Shown piece after piece: positions 13,351 to 27,179 of a DNA stretch of 64,000 bases. The first letter of the stretch is position 1. The number at the start of each line of letters is the position of its first letter. The notes under the pieces were generated by a model. The model was given only the letters and a program-made list of their open reading frames with translations. It was not told the origin of the DNA and searched no databases. The translations under genes were made by a program, and so were the position numbers. Source of the DNA: Prochilodus magdalenae (taxonomy: Eukaryota; Chordata; Actinopteri; Characiformes; Prochilodontidae); the NCBI GenBank assembly GCA_024036415.1, contig JAMWET010000643.1, positions 1 to 64,000 on the forward strand. Direction: 5' to 3'.

Positions 13351-14795
13351 GAACACCCAGAGGTCGGTGCTGAAGCTTCATGAGAAGCGGTGCTGCCGGT
13401 TGGTGACGGTTGCTGCCATGGAGTTGCCAGGTTCTCTCAGGGTGTGTGTGCTTCCTGTCTGTGGGTGGAGGCGGCTCTTCTGCTGATGTAGGCGCGGCTG
13501 CTTCACTCCAAACCTGGCTCTGACGTAGCCGGACACAGATGGACCCTCAACGGCTAAACCGCCCTAGGCCAGCGGGTAAGGGCTCCTGCCCCAGTGGATG
13601 CAGGTCCGCTGCCCCGTGGTTTCCATCACGTCCCAATCACCGACCGCTGGGCTCTTTACCTGAGCTCTCTGGATGAAGGGGATGCTATTCCTCCATGTCC
13701 ACGTTCCCATCCTATGCTCTCAGTCTCTTAGCTTCCCTTTGACGCTCCAGCCTCGCTCTCCTACAAGCACATTTCGGAAAATTCGGAAACTCCCTGGACA
13801 CAAAGCGGCTATGATGAATGTCGAGTTGGATTGGCATCACGAATTCCGATCGGACTAACTGTTCTTGCTGCTCTCACACTTTTACCCGCTGTGTAAACGT
13901 AGCCTTGGAGCCAGGCATGTCGATCGGAACTCTCTCCAAGGTGGCAGAGCTCCGGGACCACAATTAGGAATTCCTGACCACATACGAATCGGAATTGACA
14001 ATATCAGATAGAACGTCTTGTTTTGCTGGTCATACATTTTCACCTGCTGTGTAAATGTAGCCTTGGAGCCTGGCATGTTAGATCGGAATTCTCCAAGGTG
14101 GCAGGATTGGGCATTCCCGAAGTTGTCCTAAATCGGAATTCACAATATCAGACTCAACATCTTTTCTTTTTTTTTGCTGTTTACACACTTGTACCTGCTG
14201 AGTAAACCTAGCCTTGGAGCCACGCATGTCAGATCGGAATTCTCTCCAAGGTGACAGACCTTCGGGATTGGGGAATTCCTGCCCACATATGAAGGTGTGC
14301 CAAATCGGAAACTGAAAAGATCGGATGTCAGCATGCTTCTTTTTTTTGACTGTTGACGCACTCGTTCCTGCTCATGCTTCCTGGCCTGCCGGGGCCGCTG
14401 TTTTCCTTAAATGGGCCGGGTCCAGGAAAGGAAGTGGTGTTTCTGGTTCTGTTCAGATCCCGGGTTCTTTCTCTCCATGATGGAGTTTTCCCGTTTGTGG
14501 AATTGTGTTTCTAATCCCTTCCGGTGACTGCACTCCGGAATTGTGGGGTGTGTTTTTAATGAAGTCCCATCCAACGGTCTGAAGATCCCAACCGTCCAGT
14601 ACTGGTTCTGGTTCTTGTCCCTTGTGTTCTCCGGTTCTCCGGCTTCTCTGGATCTTTAATGATGGTATGTGGTGTAGATGATCATCTTCAGGTCCTTTGC
14701 CGTGTTCTGCTGAGGAGCTTTCTTCTTCAATTGCTGCACTGATTGGTGGCACAGTCTTTCACAGAGTGGTGACCCCTCCCCATCTTCACTTCTAG
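13351..14795. repeat. Unique DNA containing a 3-copy repeat of about 155 bp
   Basis: Three diverged tandem copies start near 13900, 14058 and 14208. Each contains TAGCCTTGGAGCC, CATGT.AGATCGGAA, TCTCCAAGGTG and ACCTGCTG.GTAAA. Sequence on either side is not recognised. The minus-strand frame 14453-14752 has no known domain. Confidence 0.6.
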
Positions 14796-14862
14796 GAGAC
14801 CCCGCCTCTCTGGGGGACCCCGCCCCTCTGGGAGACCCCGCCCCTCCGGGAGACTTTATATA
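14795..14862 (+). promoter_or_regulatory. Possible GC-box/TATA promoter
   Basis: Three tandem copies, about 20 bp apart, of GGAGACCCCGCC(CC)TC carry CCCCGCCCC-type Sp1 boxes. They are followed at once by TTTATATA (14855-14862). GC boxes upstream of a TATA box are a classical polymerase II layout for plus-strand transcription starting near 14890. No coding exon could be tied to it; the nearest recognised plus-strand exon is the broken SRCR exon at 16.97 kb. It may equally be a chance tandem repeat. Confidence 0.3.
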
Positions 14863-15084
14863 CCCATCCAGGTGACTGACCTGCTGCCAGTTCACCTAAT
14901 CAGCCGTGAGATGTTCCACTAAATGGGTTCTTGGTTTTAGACACACCTCCCCCCGTTCTTTGTATTCCCCTGTTCCAACTCTTTTGGAATGCTGCTGGCA
15001 TCAAATTCACCATGGTATATTCCACATCACTGGAAACGGGAGGGGAGGGAAAAGGACACATCGGAAATCCGAATATTTGCCTCT

Positions 15085-15356
15085 TAAATGAAGCCGCCTG
15101 CAAGAAACGGATAAGATTTAATTGACATAGCTTTGAATTAATGATGTACGTGTTCAACCAAAATGTGCGTAGATCCTTTATTCCAGAGGTCTTCAAATCC
15201 GGAGCTTAAATCCGTATTCCGGTTCTGGAATTTGTAAGCACTCATTGTTAACTGAACCTACCTATGATTACTATAGGCCCAGGATCTCCGGATCCAGACT
15301 TTTGAAGAACTCCAGTTCCCGGTCCTGGATTTTATAAACAATGGTAGATCCCATTA

Positions 15357-15358
<2 letters not shown>
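15085..15358 (+). repeat. Dispersed repeat, also at 17680-17930
   Basis: The segment from GGATAAGATTTAATTGACAT through TTTATTCCAGAGGTCTT to CAATGGTAGATCCCATTATC recurs almost base for base at 17675-17925, on the other side of the GATA/GACA array. In both places it runs directly into a tetranucleotide microsatellite, which suggests a duplicated flank. Confidence 0.75.
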
Positions 15359-16942
<1,584 letters not shown>

Positions 16943-16964
16943 CAGACACTTTATTGATCACAGG

Positions 16965-17011
16965 GGGAAGTACCTGTACCCGTGGCAGTGCCGTGGGACT
17001 CACCTGTTCAG
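16965..17011 (+). pseudogene. Truncated type B SRCR exon (3' end only)
   Basis: Only the last 15 codons or so of a type B SRCR exon remain, reading TCTRGSAVGLTCSG, followed by a correct donor (gtacgg at 17012). The 5' part is replaced by the end of the GATA/GACA array and a TTTATTGATCACAGGGGGAAG motif. It sits 63 bp before a type A exon, the spacing of the B-A pairs elsewhere in this gene, so it was once the first half of such a pair. Confidence 0.8.
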
Positions 17012-17074
17012 GTACGGATTACACAAGGTGGCATTCACAAGGCAGAGTGGCACCTTTCTTCCCTCTCTGTCCAG

Positions 17075-17364
17075 AGCCTGGCGACGTGAGACTGGTGGAT
17101 GGGAGCAGTCGCTGCACTGGAGCGTTGGAGATGTTCCACAGTGGAGGATTGTGAGTGGAGAAGAATGGTCCATGGAGGAGGCCATCGTCTTGTGCCGACA
17201 GCTGGACTGTGGCTCTGCGGTAGCGACTACAGCAATCAAGCCCGCTAGGGATCAGCCTGGACCGGACGTTTGGATACGGTGTGATGGTTTGGAGTCTGCC
17301 CTGAGGGAACGCAGGAACCGCTATAGCGAATACATCGCGCCCCATGTTGAGGTTACCTGCTCAG
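17075..17364 (+). pseudogene. Type A (six-cysteine) SRCR exon with a frameshift
   Basis: The acceptor (ctgtccag) and donor (TCAG|gtaaaa) are intact. The exon begins in phase 1 with PGDVRLVDGSSRC and reads to HSGG, where a small deletion near 17147 shifts the frame. It resumes in another frame with VSGEEWSMEEAIVLCRQLDC and ends VTCSG. One further change is the loss of the sixth-position cysteine (ALRERR in place of ALREC). Either a decayed exon or an assembly indel; the lost cysteine favours decay. Confidence 0.8.
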
Positions 17365-17674
17365 GTAAAAAAGAGGTGTGGTGGAACGACCAAACTAGAT
17401 AAGAGCATTCCCAGAACAAGAACCCAACAAAATTCCAGTTGGGCAAGAGAGCAGCTAGCCAACGCTGAATTAGCAAGCCAACATGGGGCCCATTACTGCA
17501 CCCAAGGGCCCGGCTCTAAACCCTGCAAAACAGCCCCAGACTATTATCCCTCCTCCACCAAACTCCAAGTAGGCAACACTGTCCTGGATTCATCCACCAA
17601 ATTCAGATGGGTGGAGTCATCACGCCATAGAACACCTTTCCAATAGTGTGGGATCCCTCTGGAAGGCATCTGCA

Positions 17675-18475
17675 AGAAACAGATAAGATTTAATTGACAT
17701 GGTTTTGAATTGGTCATGTACGTGTTCAACCAAAATGTGCCTAGATCCTTTATTCCAGAGGTCTTTAAATCTGGACCTTAAATCCAAATTCCGGTTCTGG
17801 AATTTGTAAGCACTCATTGTTAATGGAACCTACCAATGATAGGCCAACGATCTCCAAATCCAGACTTTTGAAGAACTCCAGTTCCTAGTCCTGGATTTTG
17901 TAAACAATGGTAGATCCCATTATCTATGAGTGCTTACTGGATGGATAGATGGATGGATAGATGATTGGATAGATACTTTATTGATCCCAGAGGGAAATTC
18001 TACTAATTCCGAGGGTTCTTCATTATAGGCCAAGGATTCCCAAATCCAGACTTCTGAAGAACTCCAGTTCCTAGTCCTGGATTTTGTAAACAATGGTAGA
18101 TCTTATTATCTATGTGTGCTTACTGGATGGATAGATGGATGGATAGATGATTGGATAGATACTTTATTGATCCCAGAGGGAAATTCTACAAATTCCAAGG
18201 GTTCTTCATTATAGGCCAAGGATTCCCAAATCCAGACTTCTGAAGAACTCCAGTTCCTGGTCTTGGATTTTGTAAACAATGGTAGATCCCATTATCTATG
18301 AGTGCTTACTGGATGGATGGATAGATAATTATATAGATACTATATAGATACTTTATTGATCCCAGAGGGAAATTCTACTAATTCCGAGGGTTCTTCATTA
18401 TAGGCCAACGATCTTCAAATCCAGACTTTCGAAGAACTCTAGTTCCCAGTCCTGGTTTTGTAAAGAACCCTTGAA
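17675..18475 (+). repeat. Tandem repeat of about 186 bp with ATGG microsatellite
   Basis: After the copy of the 15085 repeat, about three tandem units follow. Each contains GTGCTTACTGGATGGATAGA, a TTTATTGATCCCAGAGGGAA motif, GGGTTCTTCATTATAGGCCA and CAATGGTAGATC. Units begin near 17931, 18115 and 18302. The TTTATTGATCCC motif is a common fish repeat terminus; I cannot name its family. Confidence 0.75.
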
Positions 18476-18504
18476 GAACCTGTTGTACGGTTTCGGCCTC
18501 TAGT

Positions 18505-18835
18505 CACCAGATTCCCATCCAGGAGTTTGCAGAACCTGCCAATACCAGAGCACAGATTCCAGGTCTAGCCAGTGGTGGCGCTATGCACCTTTCCACCTGA
18601 CACCGACAAAACGCAATGGAGCTCTTAATGCTTGGTTGGGGTGCTGATGGAGCTACCCAAGGCGGTTTGGAGCTCTCGTGGGTGATGCAACAGACCATTA
18701 CATGCGGCACGCTTTCCTCCATTGCCCTTCAAAGGTGACTGGCACTGTACTGGGCACTGATTGGCTGAGCAATGGGTGTGGCTGATGTGAATTTAGAAGG
18801 TGTCCACATACTTTGGGCCATATAACGTATGGGGA
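18505..18835. mobile_element. Probable DNA-transposon remnant, family unknown
   Basis: The end of this stretch, GTGTCCACATACTTTGGGCC followed by ATATA, resembles a terminus common in fish interspersed repeats. No open transposase frame is visible. The remaining flank to 18960 holds nothing I recognise. Confidence 0.35.
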
Positions 18836-19065
18836 ACTATCGGAGCCCCTTAACGAACAGGAACCAGAATGTTGTAGAGACCATGGCAGGAGTTCAGGGA
18901 GCAGGCCCTTGGTGTTGGGATGTTAGCTTAGCATTGAGAGTTAACGCGGTGGACTGAAAATGTCCTCCTGGTCATGGACGTACGACTTGCACCATGACTT
19001 CCCTCTGTTCCCGTTCAGATTGGGATATTTTCCGTCCTCACCCTTCACTCTATGTATCTTCCCAG

Positions 19066-19364
19066 ACTCCGTGAGGCTTGTGGATGGAGCCGGACTCTGC
19101 TCTGGACGAGTGGAGGTGAAGTCCCGTCAGTCCTGGACCACGGTATGTGAGGCTGACTTTGACCGGCAGGACGCAGAGGTGCTCTGTAGGGAGCTGGGCT
19201 GTGGAGCTCCACTAACTCTACAGGGGGCGCTCTTTGGAGAAGGGAAGCTCCCATTTGGGATCAAGGGTTCCGGTGTAATGGGACAGAGAACCGTCTCCTG
19301 AATTGTAGCACCAGAGAGGGGCACACCTGCACACGTGGCAGTGCCGTCGGACTCACCTGCTCAG
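19066..19364 (+). pseudogene. Type B (eight-cysteine) SRCR exon with a 1-base deletion
   Basis: A correct acceptor (cttcccag) opens a phase-1 frame reading DSVRLVDGAGLCSGRVEV and onward through VLCRELGCGAPL to FGIKG. A single-base deletion near 19267 relative to intact copies throws the frame into a stop within about 15 codons. Corrected by one base the rest aligns and ends GLTCSG with donor gtaaga. It pairs with the type A remnant 100 bp downstream, as in other B-A units. Confidence 0.85.
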
Positions 19365-19464
19365 GTAAGAGTGATGGAATGTTACCCATAGCAGTCAACA
19401 GGTATGTGGCCTGAGGAGTTTCTGACGAGTGCCTCTGGTGTGTTTTCCATGAATGCCATCAACG

Positions 19465-19771
19465 CCTGAAGTGGTGCGGCTGGGGTAGCAGGGCAGTCGC
19501 TGTGCCGGGGAGGTGCAGGTGTTCGATAAAGGAAGGTGGAGGACACTGAAAGCGTATATGTGGAGGCTGATGGAGGCTGCGGTGGTGTGCCGGCAGCTGG
19601 ACTGCGGCTTGGCTGTTGCAGCTACGGAGAGCGAGTCGGAGGGCGAGGCGGAGGGAGGCGAGGCGGAAATGGGGCTTTACATGAAGTGTACAGGTTCGGA
19701 ATCCACGCCGAAGGAATGCTCGATTTCCGGGATGGCGTTCCGGAGGCCTGCCGCCGGCGTGATCTGTTCAG
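19465..19771 (+). pseudogene. Type A SRCR exon with lost acceptor and in-frame stop
   Basis: The exon aligns to other type A exons from PEVVRL to VICSG, but carries an in-frame TAG at 19486-19488 where others have the VDG codons. The expected acceptor AG just before it has become AC. The remaining frame is open and keeps WRTLKAYMW, AAVVCRQLDCG and a glutamate-rich loop between C4 and C5 that is longer than usual. Donor gtaact is intact. Two independent lesions make this a true pseudo-exon rather than a sequencing error. Confidence 0.85.
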
Positions 19772-20033
19772 GTAACTCGGTGCGTTAAAATGAATATACG
19801 GTCAGAGCCGGCAAAGAATTCCAAACAAATGAACCAGCTTTGCTGAACACCTGTTCACAGGTTTCCTGCTCCTCCGTGCCCTCTGGTGGTGAGAAAGAAT
19901 ACATCGGCTCCATATGGAATTCCCTCACATCCAGACATACCAATAATGCAGCGAGTCTCTAAGCAAAGCTGACTCTCACGTCTCTTAGCGGATCCTGACA
20001 GGGGCGTCACCAGAGATTTAGGGATGGGTTGGG

Positions 20034-21287
20034 TTGGGTACCACACTGTACTGATACCACACTGTACTGATACCACACTGAGTACCACACTGTACTGATA
20101 CCACACTGAGTACCACACTGTACTGATACCACACTGTACTGATACCACACTGTGTACCACACTGTACTGATACCACACTGTACTGATACCACACTGTGTA
20201 CCACACTGTACTGATACCACACTGTGTACCACACTGTGTACCACACTGTACTGATACCACACTGTACTGATGCCACACTGTACTGATACCACACTGGATA
20301 CCACACTGTACTGATACCACACTGTGTACCACACTGAGTACCACACTGTACTGATACCACACTGAGTACCACACTGTACTGATACCACACTGAGTACCAC
20401 ACTGTACTGATACCACACTGAGTACCACACTGTACTGATACCACACTTAGTACCACACTGTACTGATACCACACTGAGTACCACACTGTACTGATACCAC
20501 ACTGAGTACCACACTGTACTGATACCACGCTTACTACCACACTGTACTGATACCACACTGAGTACCACACTGTACTGATACCACGCTTACTACCACACTG
20601 TACTGATACCACGCTTACTACCACACTGTACTGATACCACACGTAGTACCACACTGTACTGATACCACACGTAGTACCACACTGTACTGATACCACAGAG
20701 TGTACCACACTGTACTGATACCACACTGTGTACCACATTGTACTGATACCACACTGTACTGATACCACACTGTACTGATACCACAGAGTACCACACTGTA
20801 CTGATACCACACTGTGTACCACACTGTACTGATACCACACTGTGTACCACAATGTACTGATACCACACTGTACTGATACCACAGAGTACCACACTGTACT
20901 GATACCACACTGTGTACCACACTGTACTGATACCACACTGTGTACCACACTGTGTACCACACTGTACTGATACCACACTGAGTACCACACTGTACTGATA
21001 CCACACTGAGTACCACACTGTACTGATACCACACTGTGTACCACACTGTACTGATACCATACTTAGTACCACACTGTACTGATACCACACTGTGTACCAC
21101 ACTGTACTGATACCACACTGTACTGATACCACACTGTGTACCACACTGTACTGATACCACACTGTACTGATACCACACTGTACTGATACCACACTGTGTA
21201 CCACACTGTACTGATACCACACTGTACTGATACCACACTGTATTGATACCACACTGTATTGATACCACACTGTGTACCACACTGTGT
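20034..21287. repeat. Minisatellite of mixed 12- and 16-bp units
   Basis: About 1.25 kb built from TACCACACTGTACTGA (16 bp) alternating with TACCACACTGAG or TACCACACTGTG (12 bp), often as 28-bp pairs. Because the unit lacks stop codons on the minus strand, long frames up to 345 codons appear there (20007-21044 and overlapping ones). They are Val/Tyr/Cys/Gln repeats with no domain and I do not call them genes. Confidence 0.95.
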
Positions 21288-21534
21288 ATTTATTTATCCA
21301 TCTGTTACAGAACTACATATAGGAAACATCTGTATAAAATAGATCTAAAACTGTATGTATGTATGTAACTGTGTCACACATCTATAAAAAATCTCCAGGA
21401 TCAGCTCATGTACATTTACAGTATTTCCACCCCAAAGGCCATCTGTACATGTGGACATCACACACCTACATACAAAACAGACATTACGTTTGAAATTCAT
21501 TATGGAAGTTGTATGTAATTTGTCTCCTACCACC

Positions 21535-22085
21535 TTAAACTCACTACTACCACCTTAAATTCCCTGCTACTTTAATTCACTCTTACCACCGGAAAGTGAC
21601 TTCTACCACTTTAAACTCACTGCTACCTTAAACTCACTACTACCACCTTAAACTCCCTGATACTTTAAAGTCACTATTACCTCCTTAAACTCTCTGCCAC
21701 CTTAATCTCACTACTACCACCTTAAACTCCCTGATACTTTTATTCACTCTAACCACTGGAAAATGACTTCTACCACTTTAAACTCACTGATACCTTAAAT
21801 TCATTACTACCACCTTAAATTCCCTGCTACCTTCAATTGAAAACACCTTAAATTGCCTGCTACCCTAAATTCACTACTACCACCTTAAATTCCCTGCTAC
21901 CTTCAATTCACAACTACCACCTTAAATTGTCTGCTACCCTAAACTCACTCCTACCACCTTAAACTCACCGCTACCTTAAGTTCACTCTTAATACATTAAA
22001 TTTGCTGCTTAAAAATTGCATAAAATTACTCTTACCACCTTAAATTCCCTCCCACCTTAAATTCAATAATGCCACCTTAAAAATA
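21535..22085. repeat. Degenerate CTACCACCTTAAA repeat
   Basis: Irregular copies of CTACCACCTTAAACTC and CCTGCTACCTTAAATTCAC. The two flanks (about 21395-21490 and 22130-22215) resemble each other, sharing ACATGTGGACA/ACATGGACA and a TA.AAAACAGACA/TAGAACAGACA end, so the array may lie inside a duplicated segment. Confidence 0.65.
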
Positions 22086-24410
22086 AATCTATATACAAAA
22101 CCATATGTACACATGTATCCCATATCTATAGAACTCTCCAGTTATATACATGGACATGGACAGTATTCCAACCTGGAGTCCGTCTACACATGGACACGTC
22201 TACCTGTAGAACAGACAGGAGGTTCATCAAACGGAACCTGTGTCTTCATAACCCTGAATGGACACGCCTCCGTCTGTCCATACGTCCGATAATAAAGTCC
22301 CGTATGGGTAACACATGGAGAACTCATACCTGCACGTGTCCTGGACCTGCTTTGCATGTATGTCCCCTTACGGTTGTTACGGTCTGCATCCCAGTCGCTA
22401 CGACTGTTCCACGGAACCGTGTCATTGCTGTTGCAGCACCAAAACTCCGGAACGGTCCCCAGAGCGACGTTAGAGACGCCCCATCGCTGGCTGTCCTGGA
22501 ATCAAGGACAAACATGTTACCGGTAAGCAGCGCTGGACTGCGAGGATGGTGCTCATGCAAGCATTGGACAGAGGGTGGGGATCTCAGTGCCATGAGAAGA
22601 TGAAGAATCCATGAGCCATGAGCAAGAAAAACAGCACCACCACCAGCACCACCACCCGCACCACCACCAGCAGACTAAACTGCACAATCAGCCATCAGGT
22701 AAACTGTGCCCAGCCTTCTCCAAGCCAAATGTGCAACACCACCTGCAGGAGCCCAGAGTTACCACCACCAAAAACGGCCGAGACAGCAGGCACCACCAAC
22801 GCCCCAGCTACCCCACAGTGCCAGCAGATTGGCACACAAACCCATCAGGGCATTACTACCACCTCAATGTGTCTGCACCGCCCACTTTCAGCTCCACTGA
22901 GGATCTCAAACTCCTCATTAACAGAACCCACACGTACCGAGGGCGGAGCACGGCCTACTGCCTTCAGACTGTAGAAGCACTTAGAACCACATGCAAATAC
23001 CGATTTTGTCATGAATGACCATAAAACGCTGTTACCATGGTGACCTTACAGTACAGCAGCTTTAACAGAGACCATACATATTTATGGGACTCTCTGGTCG
23101 CAGGGCATTCTGGGAATTCTCTCATAACACACGTTTGGAGTTGGTATGTTTGGTCCGGCTGCCTCTTAAAACCCATCTAACCTACTTCTACCACAAGCTA
23201 CAAGGCCAAAGAACTACATAGCTAGCTTGCTAGCCATTAGCCAACTTGGCTAGCTTACCAAAAGGTTAGGGTGCTAGGTGTACGTACTTAACACTTGAGA
23301 TTATTTGTTTTATGGATATTGGTGAGAACAACACCCCGAGTTATCTTTCCCTGGTTAACAAACTTAGACTTCATAAATTAAACTGAGATAACATTAAGCT
23401 AGGCTAGTTACTGTTGGCTAGCTGACCTACCTAACTAGCTGACTTGAGCTTACCAAAAGGTTAGACACCAGATGAACCAGCTACATGGGTTACACAATAA
23501 CCTAAGATTAGTAAACCTATACACTGGTTAGTTAGCACTGCTAAAACAAAGCTAACAGGAGTTCAAACTAAGCTAGGCTAGCTGGCCCAAACACTGAATT
23601 ACAACATCAGACCGCATCAGACACCCCCCTCTGGTACGGTATTCAGAGATGTATCGGTTCTGCCAGTGCTAATCCCAAACAGATGGTCTTACCTGTTCAT
23701 TTTCAGAAGTGACCGTTGGAGGGAAGGTGGTCCTAAACCCACCGTAGAGTATGGTGGTATCCAGATCAGCTGGCGAAACACCAGCAGAACTACACAGACA
23801 GGACCACCGAACGTTTGAGTGGTCTCATACACACCTGCTAGATGAAAACCAAACCGGGCTCAGACTCCAAAACCAGCATCCAGCCTTGACGTGGTGGAAT
23901 GGAGCAGGGCTGATGTTCCATTTACCAGACCACCGTCGACCGAGCTCAGCCTGCACCCACACCACATGGCTCAAGCCAAGGCCCTGAGTCTGAAACAGAG
24001 CAGGCCCAAATCCGCCATGGTGGCTGGGTGGCATAAACATCTGCGTAGAAGAGTCATCCAAAGGACACCTGGATGCCACATCCATCAGTGGAGTCCATCA
24101 ATGAGGCTCCAAACACAGGCTGAGGCTCCCAACACAGGCTGCTCAGAGCTTTCAGCGGCACAGAGACCTAGGGAACAGGCGGCCCAGCCTAAGGGGTATA
24201 AATGTCCTAGATCAGCTGCAGGTGTGTCAGAGTGGGTGGAGCCAGGGTGGAGCCGGGAAAAGAAAGTCAAGTGCAGCACCACCCAGGCCCACCAGGGGGC
24301 AGTATGTGGAAGTGCTGTTGCCTTTTCCTGTGTCTTCATATTCTATTAAAAGTGAATTCCTTAAACTTCCATCAAATGCTCTACACTGGTCCTCACTGTG
24401 TGTGTCTATC
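22086..24410. other. Gene-free stretch
   Basis: Open frames at 22190-22603, 22611-23018 (His/Thr-rich) and 23891-24349 have no recognisable domain and no splice context. A CTAGCTAGC-rich part lies near 23215-23600. A segment at about 24150-24255 (with CCTAGATCAGCTGCAGGTGT and GGGTGGAGCCAG) recurs at 57870-57955 as a dispersed repeat. Confidence 0.4.
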
Positions 24411-26469
24411 AGCATCTCCACATCTCCAGCAGGTTCTCAGTGAGGAACCGAAGGTCGGGTTCTAGCTTTACTGGCAGATACAGTGAGCGTCTGGTTCATA
24501 AGAACAAGGTCCAGCAGCAAACACACAGGACAACACAGCTACAGACTGGCAGAGGGCCAAACCCCCTCTCTACTGACCGTGATGAGAGCCACCTCATTCC
24601 AATGCCCCTTACCCACCGTAAGATGACCTCGAGTGACCTACAGAGAGACTGGCGAGCGGTGGCTGGGGTGAGACGCACAGCGAGCATGGTTCTAAAAACA
24701 GGCTTCTGGAGGTCATTAGTGATTTTCTAAATACACAGATCTAATACAATATCTGATCTGGAGTTTGGGAGACATGCTTCCAGTAGTGTAGAGAATCAAA
24801 CAGAACCAACACAAACCCAGAACCTGCACACCTAGAGAACCTTATCAGGTACAGGTGGGCTCTTACAGAGCTGTAGCGCTCACCCAAAGCTCAGATAAAA
24901 TCTCTACATCTGTCCTCTGGAGGTACAGAGACCAGACCTCTTAGATGCAGACAGCGAACGACGATGTTGCACCAGCCTCTAGCAGCTGGGCTAACCTCTG
25001 TAATACTGATGGTCATCTGCTCCACCTCAGGTAGGACCCGGGCAGCCGGGCTGGGCTGACGGACTTTAACTGAGTGGCTTACACTGCTGTAATTCTAGAC
25101 TGACGTCGGGTTGCTTAATGCGGTTTTGGCTGTTTGTGTTGAAGTGGGCCGGCACTGACCATCCTTAGCTGCTGTGGTTAACGGAGCTCCAGATGATACC
25201 CTGTATCGTAACGTTCTTCTCAAACCTCTGGAAGGATATTGGAAGCTACGCCGCTGCTTGAACCTGTTCGTGTCAGAATTTGTTCAGTTCTGAGTACGTT
25301 CTGCTGTTGGGTTTGATAGAAGAGCATGGGAATCATGAAACTGAGCTGTAGACAGTAATTCATATATTTGATGACATTGCTGTACATGGCTGCAAAACTG
25401 TGGGAAAGCTTCTTAACACAGGAAACGTGTTAGTCGTACTCGATACGGGGGAGAAACCTCAGATGGGAGATAAAGAGGTCGGTGAAAAACAGGTGCTTCC
25501 TGGTAGCAGTATGTAAAGTCTAATAAATGCAGATGTCTCAGAAGTGCATTAGGAACAACATCCCTGTCGAATGTAGGACCATAGCGCTTGCTTCAGTTCG
25601 GCTGAGGTGGCTAATGTTGGGGTTGGAGAAGGGTCTGGCCCAGTAGCCCCTCTAATATATATTTTTTAATTTCCACATGTAGCAAATGTCCTGCCCCGGA
25701 TTACGTTGAAACGTTGCATGGCTACCTGAAATGAAATGGACCTGCTGAAAGGTGCTCCTATCCAGGAACTTTAGATAAGACCCCAAGAACTTGTTGTGTC
25801 ATATCTCATGTGCATGTGATGGACATAGTTTCTCAGCCTTCTAGCAGGGCTACTGAACCGTGGGAGATTGTCTCTGAAGGTCTCTGAGGGTTACAGGCCT
25901 CAGATGGGAGATAAAGAGGCCATGAACAGCTGGTGCCTTAAAGTAGCAGGCTAACCTGCCATATGTTTCTATGTTATGCATTTTTGAACTACTGAAGCTC
26001 TGTAGAAATTGTAAGAGTCCACCTGTAACTGATCAGGTTCTCTAGGTGTACAGGTTCTGGGTTTGTGTTGGTTCTGTTTGGTTCTCTACACTACTGGAAG
26101 CATGTCTCCCAAACTCCAGATCAGATATTGTATTAGATCTGTGTATTTAGAAAATCACTAATGACCTCCAGAAGCCTGTTTTTAGAACCATGCTCGCTGT
26201 GCGTCTCACCCCAGCCACCGCTCGCCAGTCTCTCTGTAGGTCACTCGAGGTCATCTTACGGTGGGTAAGGGACATTGGAATGAGGTGGCGCTCATCACGG
26301 TCAGTAGAGAGGGGGTGTGGCCCTCTGCCAGTCTGTAGCTGTGTTGTCCTGTGTGTTTGCTGCTGGACCTTGTTCTTATGAACCAGACGCTCACTGTATC
26401 TGCCAGTAAAGCTAGAACCCGACCTTCGGTTCCTCACTGAGAACCTGCCGCACATGTGGAGATGCTGAT
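24411..26469. mobile_element. Fold-back-like element: two long inverted arms around a 1.1-kb centre
   Basis: The left arm (24411-24865) is the reverse complement of the right arm (about 26015-26469) at very high identity, from CAGCATCTCCACAT inward through GGTTCTCAGTGAGGAACCGA to AGGTTCTC near the centre. The centre (24870-26010) has no long open frame. Solitary arms of the same family occur at 3365-3790 and 47850-48270. Arm-centre-arm structure suggests a non-autonomous DNA transposon with long terminal inverted repeats, or two insertions in opposite orientation. Confidence 0.7.
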
Positions 26470-27179
26470 TTAAGAGGATAATAAAATAAAAATGGATATA
26501 AAAGATATAACATAACTCTGAGACGGCTTGTCCAGGATGCTTCCTGCTTTACCCCCAATGAACGCTGGGATAGGCTCACTTGCTGATAGGTTGGGATACA
26601 CAACCTTCAGGCCTGCCATCGCCAAGCTTCTGGACCTGTTGGATGCCAACAAGCCTTTGGAACCATTCCACCGTGCCTCCGTACTTTGATGGCCCTTCAG
26701 CTGTCCAGCCGCCCTCACGGTTACCTGCACTGTTGCCCTCGCAGTGCCTTATCTAGCCACACTAGCAATTCACTGCCAGTTCTCTTTCTGACCAGCGGCC
26801 AGACCTTTCCATTTTCTTGCCCAGCCAGCTGCCCAGCCCTTACAGTACCCTCCCGAGTCACTGTTCCAATTCCCTGCTTGGTGGCTGTAATAGTTCACAT
26901 CATGTGGTTCCTCCTTTCTCTGTTCCGTCTCCTGTTTCTGACGGTTTATCCCAGTTTCTGTGTATGTGTCTGTACCAGTCACTGTCAGTGTTCCAGTATG
27001 TTAGTTCTGTCTGTCTCTCTCAGACGGAATTACAAATAACTGCACTTATGATTGTTAGTTTGTCCAGTTATTTTTGAGCCTGTGAGAATGGAGGACATTA
27101 GGGGGAGGAAACCTTGGGTGACTCTTTTTAGCACCTAAAAAAATATGTCTGGCTGGATGCAAAATTCCCCCTTGATCAA
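26470..27179. other. Gene-free stretch with an old repeat fragment
   Basis: The short part around 26540-26585 (ATGAACGCTGGGATAGGCTC) resembles a common fish interspersed repeat. No coding exon is recognised. Confidence 0.4.

Noticed and set aside
20007..21044. Frame of 345 codons on the minus strand
   Set aside because: Lies entirely in the 12/16-bp minisatellite; several overlapping frames on the same strand are equally open, no start context, no domain.
22611..23018. His-rich open frame
   Set aside because: Composition reflects CACCAC repeats; a second frame of the same strand is open over the same bases; no domain or splice context.
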